Assembly (NCBI GenBank): GCA_030430565.1
Contig: JAUIKS010000002.1
Location: forward strand, 1-64,000
DNA from: Polyangia bacterium
GTDB lineage: Bacteria > Myxococcota_A > Polyangia > Nannocystales > Nannocystaceae
Length of the DNA: 64,000 nt
Reading direction: 5' to 3'
Part shown: positions 10,932 through 20,301 of the stretch, piece by piece
How positions within the stretch are numbered: the first letter of the stretch is position 1
How the letters are laid out: each line of letters starts with the position of its first letter
Made by a program: the position numbers and the translations under genes
The notes under the pieces: generated by a model
The model's database searches: none
The model's input: only the letters and a program-made list of their open reading frames with translations
Told to the model about the DNA's origin: nothing

Positions 10932-11554
10932 GTCACGACGCCGACGCCGCCCCGCCCCGCGGGCTCTTGGACAGCCTCGCGGCGAGCCGCAGCGCCGCGC
11001 GCCGGGTGCTCGTGCTGCGTCACTCCGATCGCTTCGAGATCGCCACCGGCTCGGGGCGCGACGTGGACCTGACAAAGCTGGGCGAGCGTCGGGCTCGGGC
11101 GCTCGGTCGGCTGCTCGGCGAACAACCTCGCTGGGGCCTGACGAGCCCGCTGCTGAGATGTCGCCGGACGGCCGAGGCAGCCGGCTTCTCCGCGCGTCCC
11201 AGCGACCTGCTCGGCGCCCCTGGGCCGTTTGTCGTCGATCGCGTCGTGGGGGGCCAGGTGTTCTCGAGGCACGGCGCCGCCGCGGTCGTGCGGGCCCAGC
11301 TGCGCGGCGAGACGTGGGGCTGCATGCGCCCGCTCGCGGACGGATCGGCGATGTTGCTCGCGGAGCTGCGCCGGGAGCTCGCCGCGCGGGAGGGGACGGG
11401 TCTCGCCGTCTCGCACGACGCGATCGTCATGCCCTTCGTGTCGTGGATCACCGGCGAAGACTTTCGCGACTCGTGGCTCGATCCGCTGGACGGCGCGGTG
11501 CTCACGGCGCGCGAGCTGTTCTGGCGCGGGGCCAGCTACGTGGTGCCGCGATGA
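10928..11554 (+). CDS. Histidine phosphatase superfamily protein
   Basis: The start is GTG in a GTGA overlap with the previous stop. The 208-residue product has the branch-1 histidine phosphatase layout: VLRHSDR near residue 32 supplies the phospho-accepting His and its Arg, TSPLLRCRRTAE follows, and VSHDAIV near 162 supplies the second His. The canonical RHG is RHS here, a common variant. In the operon it probably removes phosphate from a sugar-phosphate intermediate. A regulatory phosphoprotein phosphatase is the alternative. Confidence 0.75.
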   Translation: MSHDADAAPPRGLLDSLAASRSAARRVLVLRHSDRFEIATGSGRDVDLTKLGERRARALGRLLGEQPRWGLTSPLLRCRRTAEAAGFSARPSDLLGAPGPFVVDRVVGGQVFSRHGAAAVVRAQLRGETWGCMRPLADGSAMLLAELRRELAAREGTGLAVSHDAIVMPFVSWITGEDFRDSWLDPLDGAVLTARELFWRGASYVVPR

Positions 11555-13173
11555 TCACGATCGGGCTCTACGGGATACAGGACACGACCCACGGGCGGCG
11601 GCCGACCTACACCCACGATCACGGCGTGGCCGTCATGCGCGGCGGTCGTGTGCTCTCGGTCGTGCAGCTCGAGCGCTGGACGGGGCGCAAGCACGACAAC
11701 CGGCTCCCGGAGTTCATCCACGAGATCCTGAAGGCGCTCGTCCCCCCTGATGAGGAGGTCCGGTTCGTCAGCGTGAACTCCTTCGTGGGATCCTCCTTCA
11801 TCGCCCGCGACGGCAACCTGCGCATTGAGCCACGCGGCGAGGTCGGCGTCAGCGCGGAGCTCGTCCCGGCCGACGTCTCGTGGTTCCCCGACGGGCTGCG
11901 CCGACGCCCCGCGGAGGGCTGGGTCCTGTGCCACGAGATGGCCCACCTGGCCTCGCTGCTGCCGTTCGTCGGTCGGTTCGAGGAGGGGGCCCTGGCCGCG
12001 CATATCGACGGCGGCGCCTCGCGCTCGGCCGCGACGTTCTGGTCGATTCGCGAGGGGCGCCCGCAGCTCCTCGAGTCGTCGTGGGAGCTGCTCAAAGATG
12101 AGGTGAACAACTTCAACGTCAACCCGGGGGTCCGCGCGCTGCTCGGCTTTCCCTCCGAGGACCACCTCTCCATCCCCGGACGTCTTATGGGCTACGCCGC
12201 GCTCGGCGTCCCCGACGACGGGCTCGAGGAGTGGCTCCGCGCGCGCCGCTGGTTGCTGGAGCTCGACGACAGGGCCGCCGGCGCGCTGCTCGAGCGACGG
12301 CTCGGCACCCTCGATCCCAGGCAGGCGCCGGCGCAATCCTTCGCCGCGACCCTCCAGCGGGCGTTCGAGCGCGGGGTCGTCGGCGCCCTCACCCAGCGAG
12401 CCCCGCGCGGCGGTCGGCTGTACTACGCCGGCGGCGCGGCGCTAAACATCCCGACCAACAGCGCGCTCCAAAGATACTTCGACGAGGTCTGGATCCCGCC
12501 GGGGACAAACGACAGCGGCCTGGCCCTCGGAGCAGCTGCCTGGATCGAGCACCTCGACCACGGGGCGCTGCCCCTCCACAGCCCGTTCCTCGGGCGCTTC
12601 GGCGGCGACGACGGCGAGCCCGCGCCGCTCGCGGTCGAGGCGGTCGCGCGCGCGCTGTGTCGGGGCGAGATCATCGGCGTGTGCAACGGCGCGGGCGAGG
12701 TGGGCCCGCGCGCGCTCGGGCACCGCAGCCTGCTCGCGCGCGCCGACAGCGTCGAGCTCCGCGCCCACCTCAGCGAACAAGTGAAACAGCGCGAGTGGTA
12801 TCGCCCGCTCGCGCCGGTGCTGTGCGAGGAGGCCGCGAGGGAGGTGCTCGACGCCGACGCGCTCTCGAGCCCGCTGTCGCGCTGGATGCTGGGCACCTGG
12901 GCGGTGCGCCCCGAGCGGCGAGCCCAGCTCGCGGGCGTGCTCCACGGGGATGGGAGCGTTCGCGCCCAGATCGTGCGCGCCGACGGCAGCAACACCTGGC
13001 TGCATTCCGTGCTTGAATTCCTCTGGCGAAGCGAACGGATCCCCGCGCTGATCAACACATCATTCAACGGCCGCGGTCAGCCCATCGTCCAGCGGCACGC
13101 CGACGCGCTCTCCACCGCGCGCGCGCTCGGCATCGACGGCGTCGTCATCCATGGATCCCTACATCGACCCTGA
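11551..13173 (+). CDS. Carbamoyltransferase of the NodU/CmcH/TobZ family
   Basis: The ATG at 11551 overlaps the previous stop (ATGA). The 540 residues match the usual length of the family. The N-terminal half has the metal-binding HEMAHLAS segment expected of the Kae1-like domain that makes carbamoyl adenylate. Later motifs are YYAGGAALNIPTN, GEVGPRALGHRS near residue 382, and NTSFNGRGQPIV near 500. Enzymes of this family transfer a carbamoyl group to a hydroxyl of a sugar, Nod factor, cephem or aminoglycoside. This strongly suggests that the operon makes an O-carbamoylated product. Confidence 0.9.
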   Translation: MITIGLYGIQDTTHGRRPTYTHDHGVAVMRGGRVLSVVQLERWTGRKHDNRLPEFIHEILKALVPPDEEVRFVSVNSFVGSSFIARDGNLRIEPRGEVGVSAELVPADVSWFPDGLRRRPAEGWVLCHEMAHLASLLPFVGRFEEGALAAHIDGGASRSAATFWSIREGRPQLLESSWELLKDEVNNFNVNPGVRALLGFPSEDHLSIPGRLMGYAALGVPDDGLEEWLRARRWLLELDDRAAGALLERRLGTLDPRQAPAQSFAATLQRAFERGVVGALTQRAPRGGRLYYAGGAALNIPTNSALQRYFDEVWIPPGTNDSGLALGAAAWIEHLDHGALPLHSPFLGRFGGDDGEPAPLAVEAVARALCRGEIIGVCNGAGEVGPRALGHRSLLARADSVELRAHLSEQVKQREWYRPLAPVLCEEAAREVLDADALSSPLSRWMLGTWAVRPERRAQLAGVLHGDGSVRAQIVRADGSNTWLHSVLEFLWRSERIPALINTSFNGRGQPIVQRHADALSTARALGIDGVVIHGSLHRP

Positions 13174-14308
13174 CGCGCTCGACCCGGCGCACCCGCTCAC
13201 GGCCCGCAAGCTCGAGAACCTGGCGGCCGCCGATGACGCGCACCGTCGCCGCGCGGTCGTGGTCGACGCGCTGCCGAGCAAGCTCACCCTTCAGACGACG
13301 GACGTCTGCAACCTCGCCTGCCCCCACTGTCAGATCCCGAAGGAGGCGAAGCAGGCGGCGATGCGGCCCGAGCTGCTCACGTCCCTGCGCCGACTGCTGC
13401 CCGCGCTCATCGAGCTGCACCCCACGAACCTCGGGGAGCCGTTCGCGTGGCCGCACTTCCGCGAGCTCTGCCGCGATCTCGAGCGGCACGGCGTCGTCTT
13501 GGACCTGACCACCAACGGCACGCTGCTGACGCCGGCGCGCCTCGAGTGGATCGCCCCGATCATCCGCGACGCCAAGGTCTCGTTCGACGGCGCGACCGCG
13601 GAGACCTTCGAACGGTTCCGCCGCGGCGCCTCGTTCTCGCGCGTGTGCGCCAACGTCCGGGCGCTCGTCGAGCGGCTGCGCCGCGTCCGGGTCCGCCGCC
13701 CGATCGTCGCGCTCCAGATGACGTTGATGCGCGACAACGTGCGCGAGCTGCCGGCGCTCATCCGGCTGGCCCACGAGCTCGGCGTCGATCGAGTGAAGGC
13801 TTATCACCTCTTCAGCTTTCGCCCGGAGCTGGACGCCCAGTCGCTGATGGGCGCGCTCGAGGAGTACGAGCGCGAGGTGCTCCCCGCGGCGCTCGAGCTC
13901 GGGCGGACCCTCGACGTCGACCTCCAGCTCGCCGAGCCCTCCGGGGGCGATCCGGCGAGCCTCGAGCCGACCGTCTGTCACTTGCCGTGGCACGAGACCT
14001 GGATCGACGCCGACGGCGCCGTGCTCCTCTGCCACTCACACGGAGGCGCCGTCGCGGGGCACCTCACGCGCTTCGCGGACGCGTGGAACGGCCCGCTGTA
14101 TCGTCGCGTGCGCGCCGCCTTCGCCGCCGGCGCGCCGTTCGGCGCCTGCGACGGCTGCGGCATGAATCTCGCCAAGCCGAGCGAGCACGCCGCCGTCCCC
14201 TACGACCCGGGGAGCTTCCTGAGCGGCCGTAGACCCAAGGGACAGGTACGCTGGAGCGGGCGGATGCGGCAGTTTCAGCTGAGAACGCGCGAGCGCGACG
14301 ATGGGTGA
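13151..14308 (+). CDS. Radical SAM/SPASM-like protein
   Basis: This 385-residue protein has a radical SAM domain with CNLACPHC (Cys53, Cys57, Cys60), a LGEPF motif, TTNGTLL, and KVSFDGATAETF. The C-terminus has Cys residues (TVCHLPWHETW, CHSHGG, CDGCGMNL) that fit a SPASM or twitch cluster domain. From about residue 40 to 230 it closely resembles the C-terminal half of the 6069-8420 fusion, so the two are paralogous modules. It starts 23 bases inside the carbamoyltransferase gene. Likely substrates are a sugar or glycan, but peptide modification cannot be excluded. Confidence 0.85.
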   Translation: MDPYIDPDALDPAHPLTARKLENLAAADDAHRRRAVVVDALPSKLTLQTTDVCNLACPHCQIPKEAKQAAMRPELLTSLRRLLPALIELHPTNLGEPFAWPHFRELCRDLERHGVVLDLTTNGTLLTPARLEWIAPIIRDAKVSFDGATAETFERFRRGASFSRVCANVRALVERLRRVRVRRPIVALQMTLMRDNVRELPALIRLAHELGVDRVKAYHLFSFRPELDAQSLMGALEEYEREVLPAALELGRTLDVDLQLAEPSGGDPASLEPTVCHLPWHETWIDADGAVLLCHSHGGAVAGHLTRFADAWNGPLYRRVRAAFAAGAPFGACDGCGMNLAKPSEHAAVPYDPGSFLSGRRPKGQVRWSGRMRQFQLRTRERDDG

Positions 14309-15200
14309 CGCGTACACCCGCGAGCGCGACGCCCACGCCGAGCTCGCGCGATGGAGCGCGGATCGAGTCCGTCGAGCGAGCCTGCGGATCATCAACGCCT
14401 CGAGGCCGCTGGTCGACATCGAGGCGTCCGCCGCGTGCAACCTCCGGTGCGAGTTCTGCCCGCGCGACGCGATGACGAGGCCGCAGCGGATCATGACCCC
14501 GGAGACCTTCGACGCCGTCGAGCGACTTCTCCCCGAGACGGCGATCGTCATGTTCGCGGGCCTCGGCGAGCCGCTCACCAACCATCACCTCCCGGCGTAC
14601 GTCGCCCGGCTGAAGCGCCGCGGGATCTCCTCCTGCGTGATCACGAACGGCGTCCTGCTGTCGCCCGTGATGATCCGCGAGCTGCTCGACGCGGGCCTCG
14701 ATCAGTTTCAGGTCAGCGTCCACGCCCTCGACGAGGAGCTCGCTCGCGCGCTCATGCCCGGCGTCCAGCTCGCGCGCGTCATCGAGAATCTTCACCACCT
14801 CGCCGCGACGAAGCCCGCCGAGGTGCGCGCCCAGATCAACTTTGTCGCCTGCGCGAACAATGGCGACCAACGGCCCGCCGTCGAGGCGCTCGCGCGTGGA
14901 CTCGGCTTCGAGTTCTTCCACCGCGTCGAGCACAACCGCGGCGGACACCTCCGCCGCTCCGCGGGCGCGGCGTCGGGCTGCGGCGTGTTCTCCTTGGTCA
15001 CCTTCATCACCGCCCGAGGGGACGTGCTCTCGTGCGTCAACGACGTCGACGGGCGCTCACGCCTCGGCGACGCGTCGACGCTCGACTGGGACGACGTGCT
15101 CCGCTGGAAGCGCGAGACCGTGCGCGACGACCACTGGTTCCCGGCCTGCGCCCGCTGCGATGACGGCTACCGCTGGGTGCTCTTGGCCGAGGATCGCTGA
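14301..15200 (+). CDS. Radical SAM protein with SPASM-like C-terminus
   Basis: This 299-residue protein has CNLRCEFC (Cys46, Cys50, Cys53), GLGEPLTN, VITNGVLL and a short C-terminus with C-x2-C type cysteines (PACARCDDGYRW), like short SPASM or twitch enzymes. It is less similar to the other two operon radical SAM domains than they are to each other. The start overlaps the previous gene by eight bases, closing a run of eight genes without a single intergenic base. The substrate is unknown. Confidence 0.85.
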   Translation: MGDAYTRERDAHAELARWSADRVRRASLRIINASRPLVDIEASAACNLRCEFCPRDAMTRPQRIMTPETFDAVERLLPETAIVMFAGLGEPLTNHHLPAYVARLKRRGISSCVITNGVLLSPVMIRELLDAGLDQFQVSVHALDEELARALMPGVQLARVIENLHHLAATKPAEVRAQINFVACANNGDQRPAVEALARGLGFEFFHRVEHNRGGHLRRSAGAASGCGVFSLVTFITARGDVLSCVNDVDGRSRLGDASTLDWDDVLRWKRETVRDDHWFPACARCDDGYRWVLLAEDR

Positions 15201-15336
15201 GCCGAGCCGCAGCGCGGTCGACCCGCGACGAAACATCGTTCTCACCGTGGACGAGACGATGCCCAGGATCGTGGGGACGTCCCCACCGCGCGCGCGCGTC
15301 CCCGGGTATGGTCGCGTCGTGGCGACGGTCACCGTC

Positions 15337-17481
15337 ATGCACCGACAGCGCTCGGTTCGGGAGTTCGCGTCCAGGCTCCTGCGCTCGCTGACGCTCGCGC
15401 GGCTGACTGGCCAGCGGCTGGTGACCCACAACAACCGCTTCGAGATCGTGAAGATGCTCGGGCGCGGCGCCAGCGGTGTGGTGTGCCAGGCGCAGGACCT
15501 CAAGCTGGGGCGCGCGATCGCGATGAAGCTCTACCCGGGGCTGTTCGACGATCAGCTCGTCAACAGCGTGCGCAACGAGGCCCGATCGCTCGCCGGTCTG
15601 AATCACCGCTACATCGTCACCGTGTACGACTTCGACGCGGTCGCGCTCCGGCCGGGCGAGCTGCGATGCTTCTACGTCGCGATGGAGCTGCTCGACGGCG
15701 AGTCCATGCGCCGCTGGCTCGCGCGCGGCCAGACCCGAGCGACGATCGTCGACATGTTCTGTCGCGCAGGTGAGGGGCTCGCGGCGGCGCACCGCCAAGG
15801 CTACGTGCACCGCGACTTTAAGCCCGAGAACGTGATGGTCGTGGGCAGTGAGCCGAAGATCGTCGACTTCGGGCTGGCCACCGACGCCGTTGTCCCCGGT
15901 CGGCTCTCCACGACGGATCCGCACGAGCGGACGCTCGTCGGTACGCTCGCCTACATGGCCCCGGAGGCGCTCGCGGGCCAGACCGGAAAGAAGTCCGATC
16001 AGTTCGCCTTCGCCGCCGCGCTGTGGGAGGCGCTGTACGACGAATTCCCCTACCCGATCGACAAGCTCGACCCCAGAGCGCGCGGACGCATCCGGCCCCC
16101 GACCGACAGCGCGGGGCTGCCGGCGGCGCTGCTCGTGATCTTGCGCCGCGCCCTCGATCGCGATCCGTCACGCAGGTTCCCGACCATGGAGGAGCTGGTC
16201 CAAAAGCTGCGATCGCTGCCTCCGTTGACCGTCGCGCCGGCGGCGGCGGAGGAGCCCGAGCGTGTCGCCCCGGTGTCGGTGGACGAGTTCGCGGCGACCG
16301 TCGCGGCGCCGCGGGCTCCCGCGCCGCGGCGCCGGCGGCGGGTCAGGCGGCTCCTCGGCGCGGGCGCGCTCGCGGCCCTGGGCGCGCTCGCGGTTGAGTT
16401 CGCCCCTCGCCTCGCCGCCGAGCTCGAGGGGCTGTGGCCCCGCGCGACGACCCCGAGCGCCGCGGCCTCGCCCGGCTCCGCGAACGTCGCCTCGATCACG
16501 AGCGACCCAGCTGTGCTGGAGCCGCAGCGCCCGGTCGCGAACCCCTGCGCGAAGGAGCAGGCCATCGCGGGCGCGTGGTCGTTTCGGACCCACGCGCGGT
16601 GGGCCGCGCGCGCGGGCTGGCATGACCGAAAGGGCAGATACACCCTGGCGGTCGTGCCGAAGAAGACCGGCTGCACCCTCGAGCTGACGTTGACGAAGCC
16701 CGGCGACGATCGCCGCAACCAATACCGCGAGCCGATGGTCGCGCGGGCCTCGACGACGCTGCAGCCCGTTGCTCACCTCGCGAGCCGGATCGCGGTCGAG
16801 CTCGAGCCTCGGCGGGCCCGCACGAGCGAGATCGACTTCACGTACGCGTTTGAGTTCGTGTTCGCCGACGACCGGCTGTACGGCGCCTTCGAGACGCGGG
16901 ACGGGGATGGAGCCGTCATCTTCGGCGGGCCGCTCGTCGGCCGCCGGGGCGACGCCGACGCGGGCGAGCTCGACTTCGGCGAGCAGCCGTGCGCGGTGCA
17001 CTGCGCGATCCGGTGCCTCGGGCCCGAGGCCGTCGACGCGTGTCGGCGAGCCTGCGCTGCGGATCCGTGGTCCGGCGACGCGGCGCGCTGCGGCGCGCCA
17101 GACCTCGCGGTCACCGTCGCGCCGCCCCAGCCCTCCGCCGATCCACCGTGCGCGACGGCGCGAGCGCTCGCCGGGACGTGGACGGCGCTCGCGCCGGACC
17201 CAGCGGCTCCAGGCCGCCCGCACGAGTATCGATTCGTCGCGCGGGCCGACGGCTGCGCGCTGTCGGTCGACTCGGTGACACGGCGCGAGCCGGGGGCGAA
17301 GCGCTACCGCGCCCACGCGAGCGTGCTGGGCAAACACGCCTGGCGCGTGACCTTGACCGCCCGCGACGTCGAGGTGTCGTGGCAGCTGCTCGGCCGCGGC
17401 CCGGCCTTTGGATCGTTTCGGGCGACGCCGCGAGGCCGCCCGCCGGTGACCGGTCCGATCGCCGCGTACCGTGAACCGTGA
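15337..17481 (+). CDS. Membrane-anchored Hanks-type Ser/Thr protein kinase
   Basis: The cytoplasmic kinase domain (about residues 30-300) has an intact Gly loop (LGRGASGVV), AMKLY lysine, HRDFKPEN, DFG and APE motifs, so it should be active. One membrane segment follows at about 336-358 (LLGAGALAALGALAVEF). The outside part carries two similar beta-rich repeats, each with a C..A.AL-AG-TW-like start and a second Cys (about 405 and 605), possibly ligand-sensing. ATG 15337 is the chosen start; in-frame ATG 15259 and GTG 15319 are alternatives, and none has a strong ribosome site. It lies 136 bases after the operon and 51 bases before the sigma factor. Confidence 0.85.
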   Translation: MHRQRSVREFASRLLRSLTLARLTGQRLVTHNNRFEIVKMLGRGASGVVCQAQDLKLGRAIAMKLYPGLFDDQLVNSVRNEARSLAGLNHRYIVTVYDFDAVALRPGELRCFYVAMELLDGESMRRWLARGQTRATIVDMFCRAGEGLAAAHRQGYVHRDFKPENVMVVGSEPKIVDFGLATDAVVPGRLSTTDPHERTLVGTLAYMAPEALAGQTGKKSDQFAFAAALWEALYDEFPYPIDKLDPRARGRIRPPTDSAGLPAALLVILRRALDRDPSRRFPTMEELVQKLRSLPPLTVAPAAAEEPERVAPVSVDEFAATVAAPRAPAPRRRRRVRRLLGAGALAALGALAVEFAPRLAAELEGLWPRATTPSAAASPGSANVASITSDPAVLEPQRPVANPCAKEQAIAGAWSFRTHARWAARAGWHDRKGRYTLAVVPKKTGCTLELTLTKPGDDRRNQYREPMVARASTTLQPVAHLASRIAVELEPRRARTSEIDFTYAFEFVFADDRLYGAFETRDGDGAVIFGGPLVGRRGDADAGELDFGEQPCAVHCAIRCLGPEAVDACRRACAADPWSGDAARCGAPDLAVTVAPPQPSADPPCATARALAGTWTALAPDPAAPGRPHEYRFVARADGCALSVDSVTRREPGAKRYRAHASVLGKHAWRVTLTARDVEVSWQLLGRGPAFGSFRATPRGRPPVTGPIAAYREP

Positions 17482-17532
17482 GCCAGCGGCGCCGGCTTCG
17501 TAGACCAGCATCTTGGGAGCACATCAGCGATC

Positions 17533-18081
17533 ATGGCGAACAACCTCTCCGGCACTGATCTCACCACCCTCGTCGACGAGCACGCCGACGCCCTGCTGCG
17601 CTTCTTCAGCGCGAGCGGTGTCCCCTACGCCGACGCCACGGACCTGGTTCAGACCACGTTCGAGACGCTGATCTCCAAAGACGCCGCGACGATCCGCAAG
17701 CCCCAGCACTACCTTTGGGGGATCGCGCGCTTGAAGCTGCTCCAATTCAAGGAGCGCTACCGTCCGACCGAGGAGTACCGCAGCTCGCGGATCGTCCCCC
17801 AAGTGGTCACGTCGCCGAGCACTCGGCTGGATCGCCGCGTTCGCGTGCTCACGCTGCTGCAGCGCCTCGACGATGACACGCGGACGGTGTTCTTGCTGCG
17901 ATGTGAGGGGCTCACGCTCGACGCGATCGCCACGGCGACGGACAAGCACGTCTCGACCGTGAAGCGGAAGCTCCAAGAGGCGCGCCGGCAGATCGACCGC
18001 ATCGCCAGCGATGACCCCGCGCTCGCGGGCGCGGAGCCGCTGAGCGTGGATGACGTAGAGGACAGCTACCGCCGCGATTAA
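17533..18081 (+). CDS. ECF-type RNA polymerase sigma factor
   Basis: The 182-residue protein has a sigma-2 region (ADALLRFFSASG, TDLVQTTFETLI, the core-binding helix) and a sigma-4 region with a helix-turn-helix (LDAIATATDKHVSTVKRKL). No sigma-3 region separates them, as expected of extracytoplasmic-function sigma factors. No anti-sigma gene is adjacent; the membrane kinase 51 bases upstream is a natural candidate regulator, as in kinase-linked ECF groups, but this is inference. It may control the neighbouring radical SAM operon. Confidence 0.85.
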   Translation: MANNLSGTDLTTLVDEHADALLRFFSASGVPYADATDLVQTTFETLISKDAATIRKPQHYLWGIARLKLLQFKERYRPTEEYRSSRIVPQVVTSPSTRLDRRVRVLTLLQRLDDDTRTVFLLRCEGLTLDAIATATDKHVSTVKRKLQEARRQIDRIASDDPALAGAEPLSVDDVEDSYRRD

Positions 18082-18292
18082 CTGTCCGGCCGGACACGTC
18101 CTCTCCGCGTTTTTGCTCCAGCGGCAGGCGCGACACATTTTTTTTGCCCCGAGGTGAGCCACTTTCGGCTCGTCACAGGACCTTCGAATAGCGGGACCTG
18201 ATCGCTGTCACGTCTCGGCCCCCGAGGGGTCGGCCGCTGGTTCTCACTGGTTTGCGCCCGCGCGGCGCAGACCCGCTCACCTCGTTGTATCC

Positions 18293-19702
18293 ATGAAGCT
18301 CCACCATCTCCCCGTCATCGCGTCGGCGCCAGAATCGGCTGGTCCCCCGCGCCATCTGATCCTGATCTCCCTGAACTGGACGCGCGATAAGGATCCTCGG
18401 ATCCCGCTCGCGCAGGCGTCCCTGCTCGCGTCGGCGCGGGAGGCCGGGATCGCGGTGACGCCCGGCTCGTTCGCCGTCAACGCGCCGGGTCTCGACCCCG
18501 CGCAGGTCATCGCGTGGATCGAGGGGCGCTCCGCGGCCCACGGCGCCCGCGCGGATGTTGGCCTCGGCGTCTACGTGTGGAACGAGCACTGGGTTCAGCG
18601 GATCGTGCGGGGGCTGCGGGCTCGCGGGTTCGCGGGGCGCATCATCCTGGGTGGTCCCCAGATCAGCTACGCCGGCGCCGGCCTCGAGGCGCTCTACCCG
18701 GGCGCGGACGTGTTCGTCCGCGGCTTCGGCGAGCGCGCGCTCGCGGCGATCATGCGAGGGGGCGCGCGGGCGCCGATTCCCGGGGTCCACTGGGCGGGCG
18801 AGACGGACCAACGCGAGCAGGCCCGCGTGGCGCTCGATCGACTCCCGTCTCCGTACCTGACAGGGATCCTCGATCCGACCCAGCACCGCACGTTTCTGCG
18901 GTGGGAGACGCAGCGCGGGTGTCCGTTTCGCTGCTCGTTCTGTCAACACCGCGCCCCCGTCATCCGGGGACGTCCGCTCCGATACGCCGCCGGTCGCGTC
19001 GCCGAGGAGGCGCGCCGCTTCAGCCAGGCGGGCGTGCGGTCCATCGCGGTGCTCGACCCGGTGTTCAACCTGGGGGACCACCCGCTGCGCGTGCTCGACG
19101 CGCTGCGCAAAAACGACTTCTCGGGCCAGCTCTCGCTGCAGTGCCACTTCGCGGCGCTGCGGCGCGACTTCCTCGAGGCCTGCGCGGGTATGGACGTGCG
19201 CCTCGAGTTCGGCCTCCAGACGATCCACGAGCAGGAGATGCGCGCGATCGATCGGGTCAACAAGCTCGACCGCGTGGTTCGGGGGATGAGCGAGCTGCGG
19301 CGGCGGAAGATCGCCTACGAGGTCTCGCTGATCTTCGGCCTACCCAACCAGACGCTCGACTCGTTCCGCGAGACCGTCGCGTTCTGTCTCGAGCGACAGG
19401 TCCCGGTGATCAAGGCGTACCCGCTGATGCTGCTGCGGGGCACCCGGCTGGCCCGCGAGCGCGCGCGCTGGAGCCTCGTCGAGAGCGCGGACCCGATCCC
19501 GGCGGTCATCGAGAGCGCGAGCTTTGATCAACGCGACTGGCGCGAGATGGCCGCGATCGCCGAGGCGCTGCGACGCACCGAGGGACGCCATCCCGCGACC
19601 CTAGCGCGGCTTATGGGGGCTTGTGAGCGGACGCCGATTCGGCTGACGCGCTGGTCTCCACCTCGAGACGCCGTGGCCAGGGACATCGGGAGGTCGCTGT
19701 GA
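18293..19702 (+). CDS. B12-binding-domain radical SAM protein
   Basis: The 469-residue protein begins with a Rossmann-like region (about 20-190; LISLNWTRDKDPRIPLAQ, IILGGPQISY) typical of the cobalamin-binding half of this class. A radical SAM domain follows with CPFRCSFC (Cys210, Cys214, Cys217) and a FGLQTIHEQEMRAIDR segment. The classical DxHxxG cobalamin loop is not obvious, so B12 binding is uncertain. Enzymes of this layout methylate unactivated carbons or rearrange skeletons. A 211-base non-coding gap precedes it. The stop overlaps the next gene by four bases. Confidence 0.8.
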   Translation: MKLHHLPVIASAPESAGPPRHLILISLNWTRDKDPRIPLAQASLLASAREAGIAVTPGSFAVNAPGLDPAQVIAWIEGRSAAHGARADVGLGVYVWNEHWVQRIVRGLRARGFAGRIILGGPQISYAGAGLEALYPGADVFVRGFGERALAAIMRGGARAPIPGVHWAGETDQREQARVALDRLPSPYLTGILDPTQHRTFLRWETQRGCPFRCSFCQHRAPVIRGRPLRYAAGRVAEEARRFSQAGVRSIAVLDPVFNLGDHPLRVLDALRKNDFSGQLSLQCHFAALRRDFLEACAGMDVRLEFGLQTIHEQEMRAIDRVNKLDRVVRGMSELRRRKIAYEVSLIFGLPNQTLDSFRETVAFCLERQVPVIKAYPLMLLRGTRLARERARWSLVESADPIPAVIESASFDQRDWREMAAIAEALRRTEGRHPATLARLMGACERTPIRLTRWSPPRDAVARDIGRSL

Positions 19703-20301
19703 AGCGGGCGGAGTTCATCGTGCTCGAGGGGCTCGACGGCTGCGGGAAGAGCACGCTCGCGCGCCACCTCGGCCGTCGGCTCGGGGCGCGGGTGATGGCC
19801 ACGCCGCACGGGCTCGACAGCGCGACGAGGCGGGTGATGGAGCGTCACTGTCACGGAATCGTGCTCGCGCGGCAGCTGTTCTACGCGTCGACCGTGGTCG
19901 CGGCCTCGGAGCTCGTGCGCGCCCAGCTCCGCGCCGGTCAGCACGTCGTGATGGATCGCTACTGGCTGTCGACGATGACGTACCACGACGCGCTCGGCAG
20001 CGACGCGCGCCTGGAGGACGTCGCGCGACACCTCGTGGCGGCCACCGCGACCGTGTTCCTCGACGTGCCGGTCGAGCTCCGGCGCAGCCGGCTGATCGAG
20101 CGCGGCGCGCTGCGCCCCCACGACCGCGACTCGCTCGACCCCGCCGCCGCCGCGCGGATCCGCGAGCGGTACCTCGACTGGGGACGTCACCGGGTCGCTG
20201 GGCGGTTTGTCGCGCTCGACGCCTCGCGCGCCAGCGTCGACGAGCTCGCCCTCGAGGTCATCACGCGCCTCGGGCTGACGCCCGCGGAGGAGCGCCCGTG
20301 A
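19699..20301 (+). CDS. Thymidylate-kinase-like P-loop kinase
   Basis: This 200-residue protein starts with GTG in a GTGA overlap. It has a Walker A loop in LEGLDGCGKST (residues 9-19), the DRYWLST motif near residue 86 that matches the DRYxxS of dTMP kinases, and an Arg-rich lid (RRSRLIERG). Its length and motif order match Tmk, which phosphorylates dTMP to dTDP. Because it is embedded in a specialised cluster, it may be a paralogue that acts on another nucleotide or supplies dTDP for sugar activation; the genome's housekeeping tmk would need to be located to decide. Confidence 0.75.
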   Translation: MKRAEFIVLEGLDGCGKSTLARHLGRRLGARVMATPHGLDSATRRVMERHCHGIVLARQLFYASTVVAASELVRAQLRAGQHVVMDRYWLSTMTYHDALGSDARLEDVARHLVAATATVFLDVPVELRRSRLIERGALRPHDRDSLDPAAAARIRERYLDWGRHRVAGRFVALDASRASVDELALEVITRLGLTPAEERP

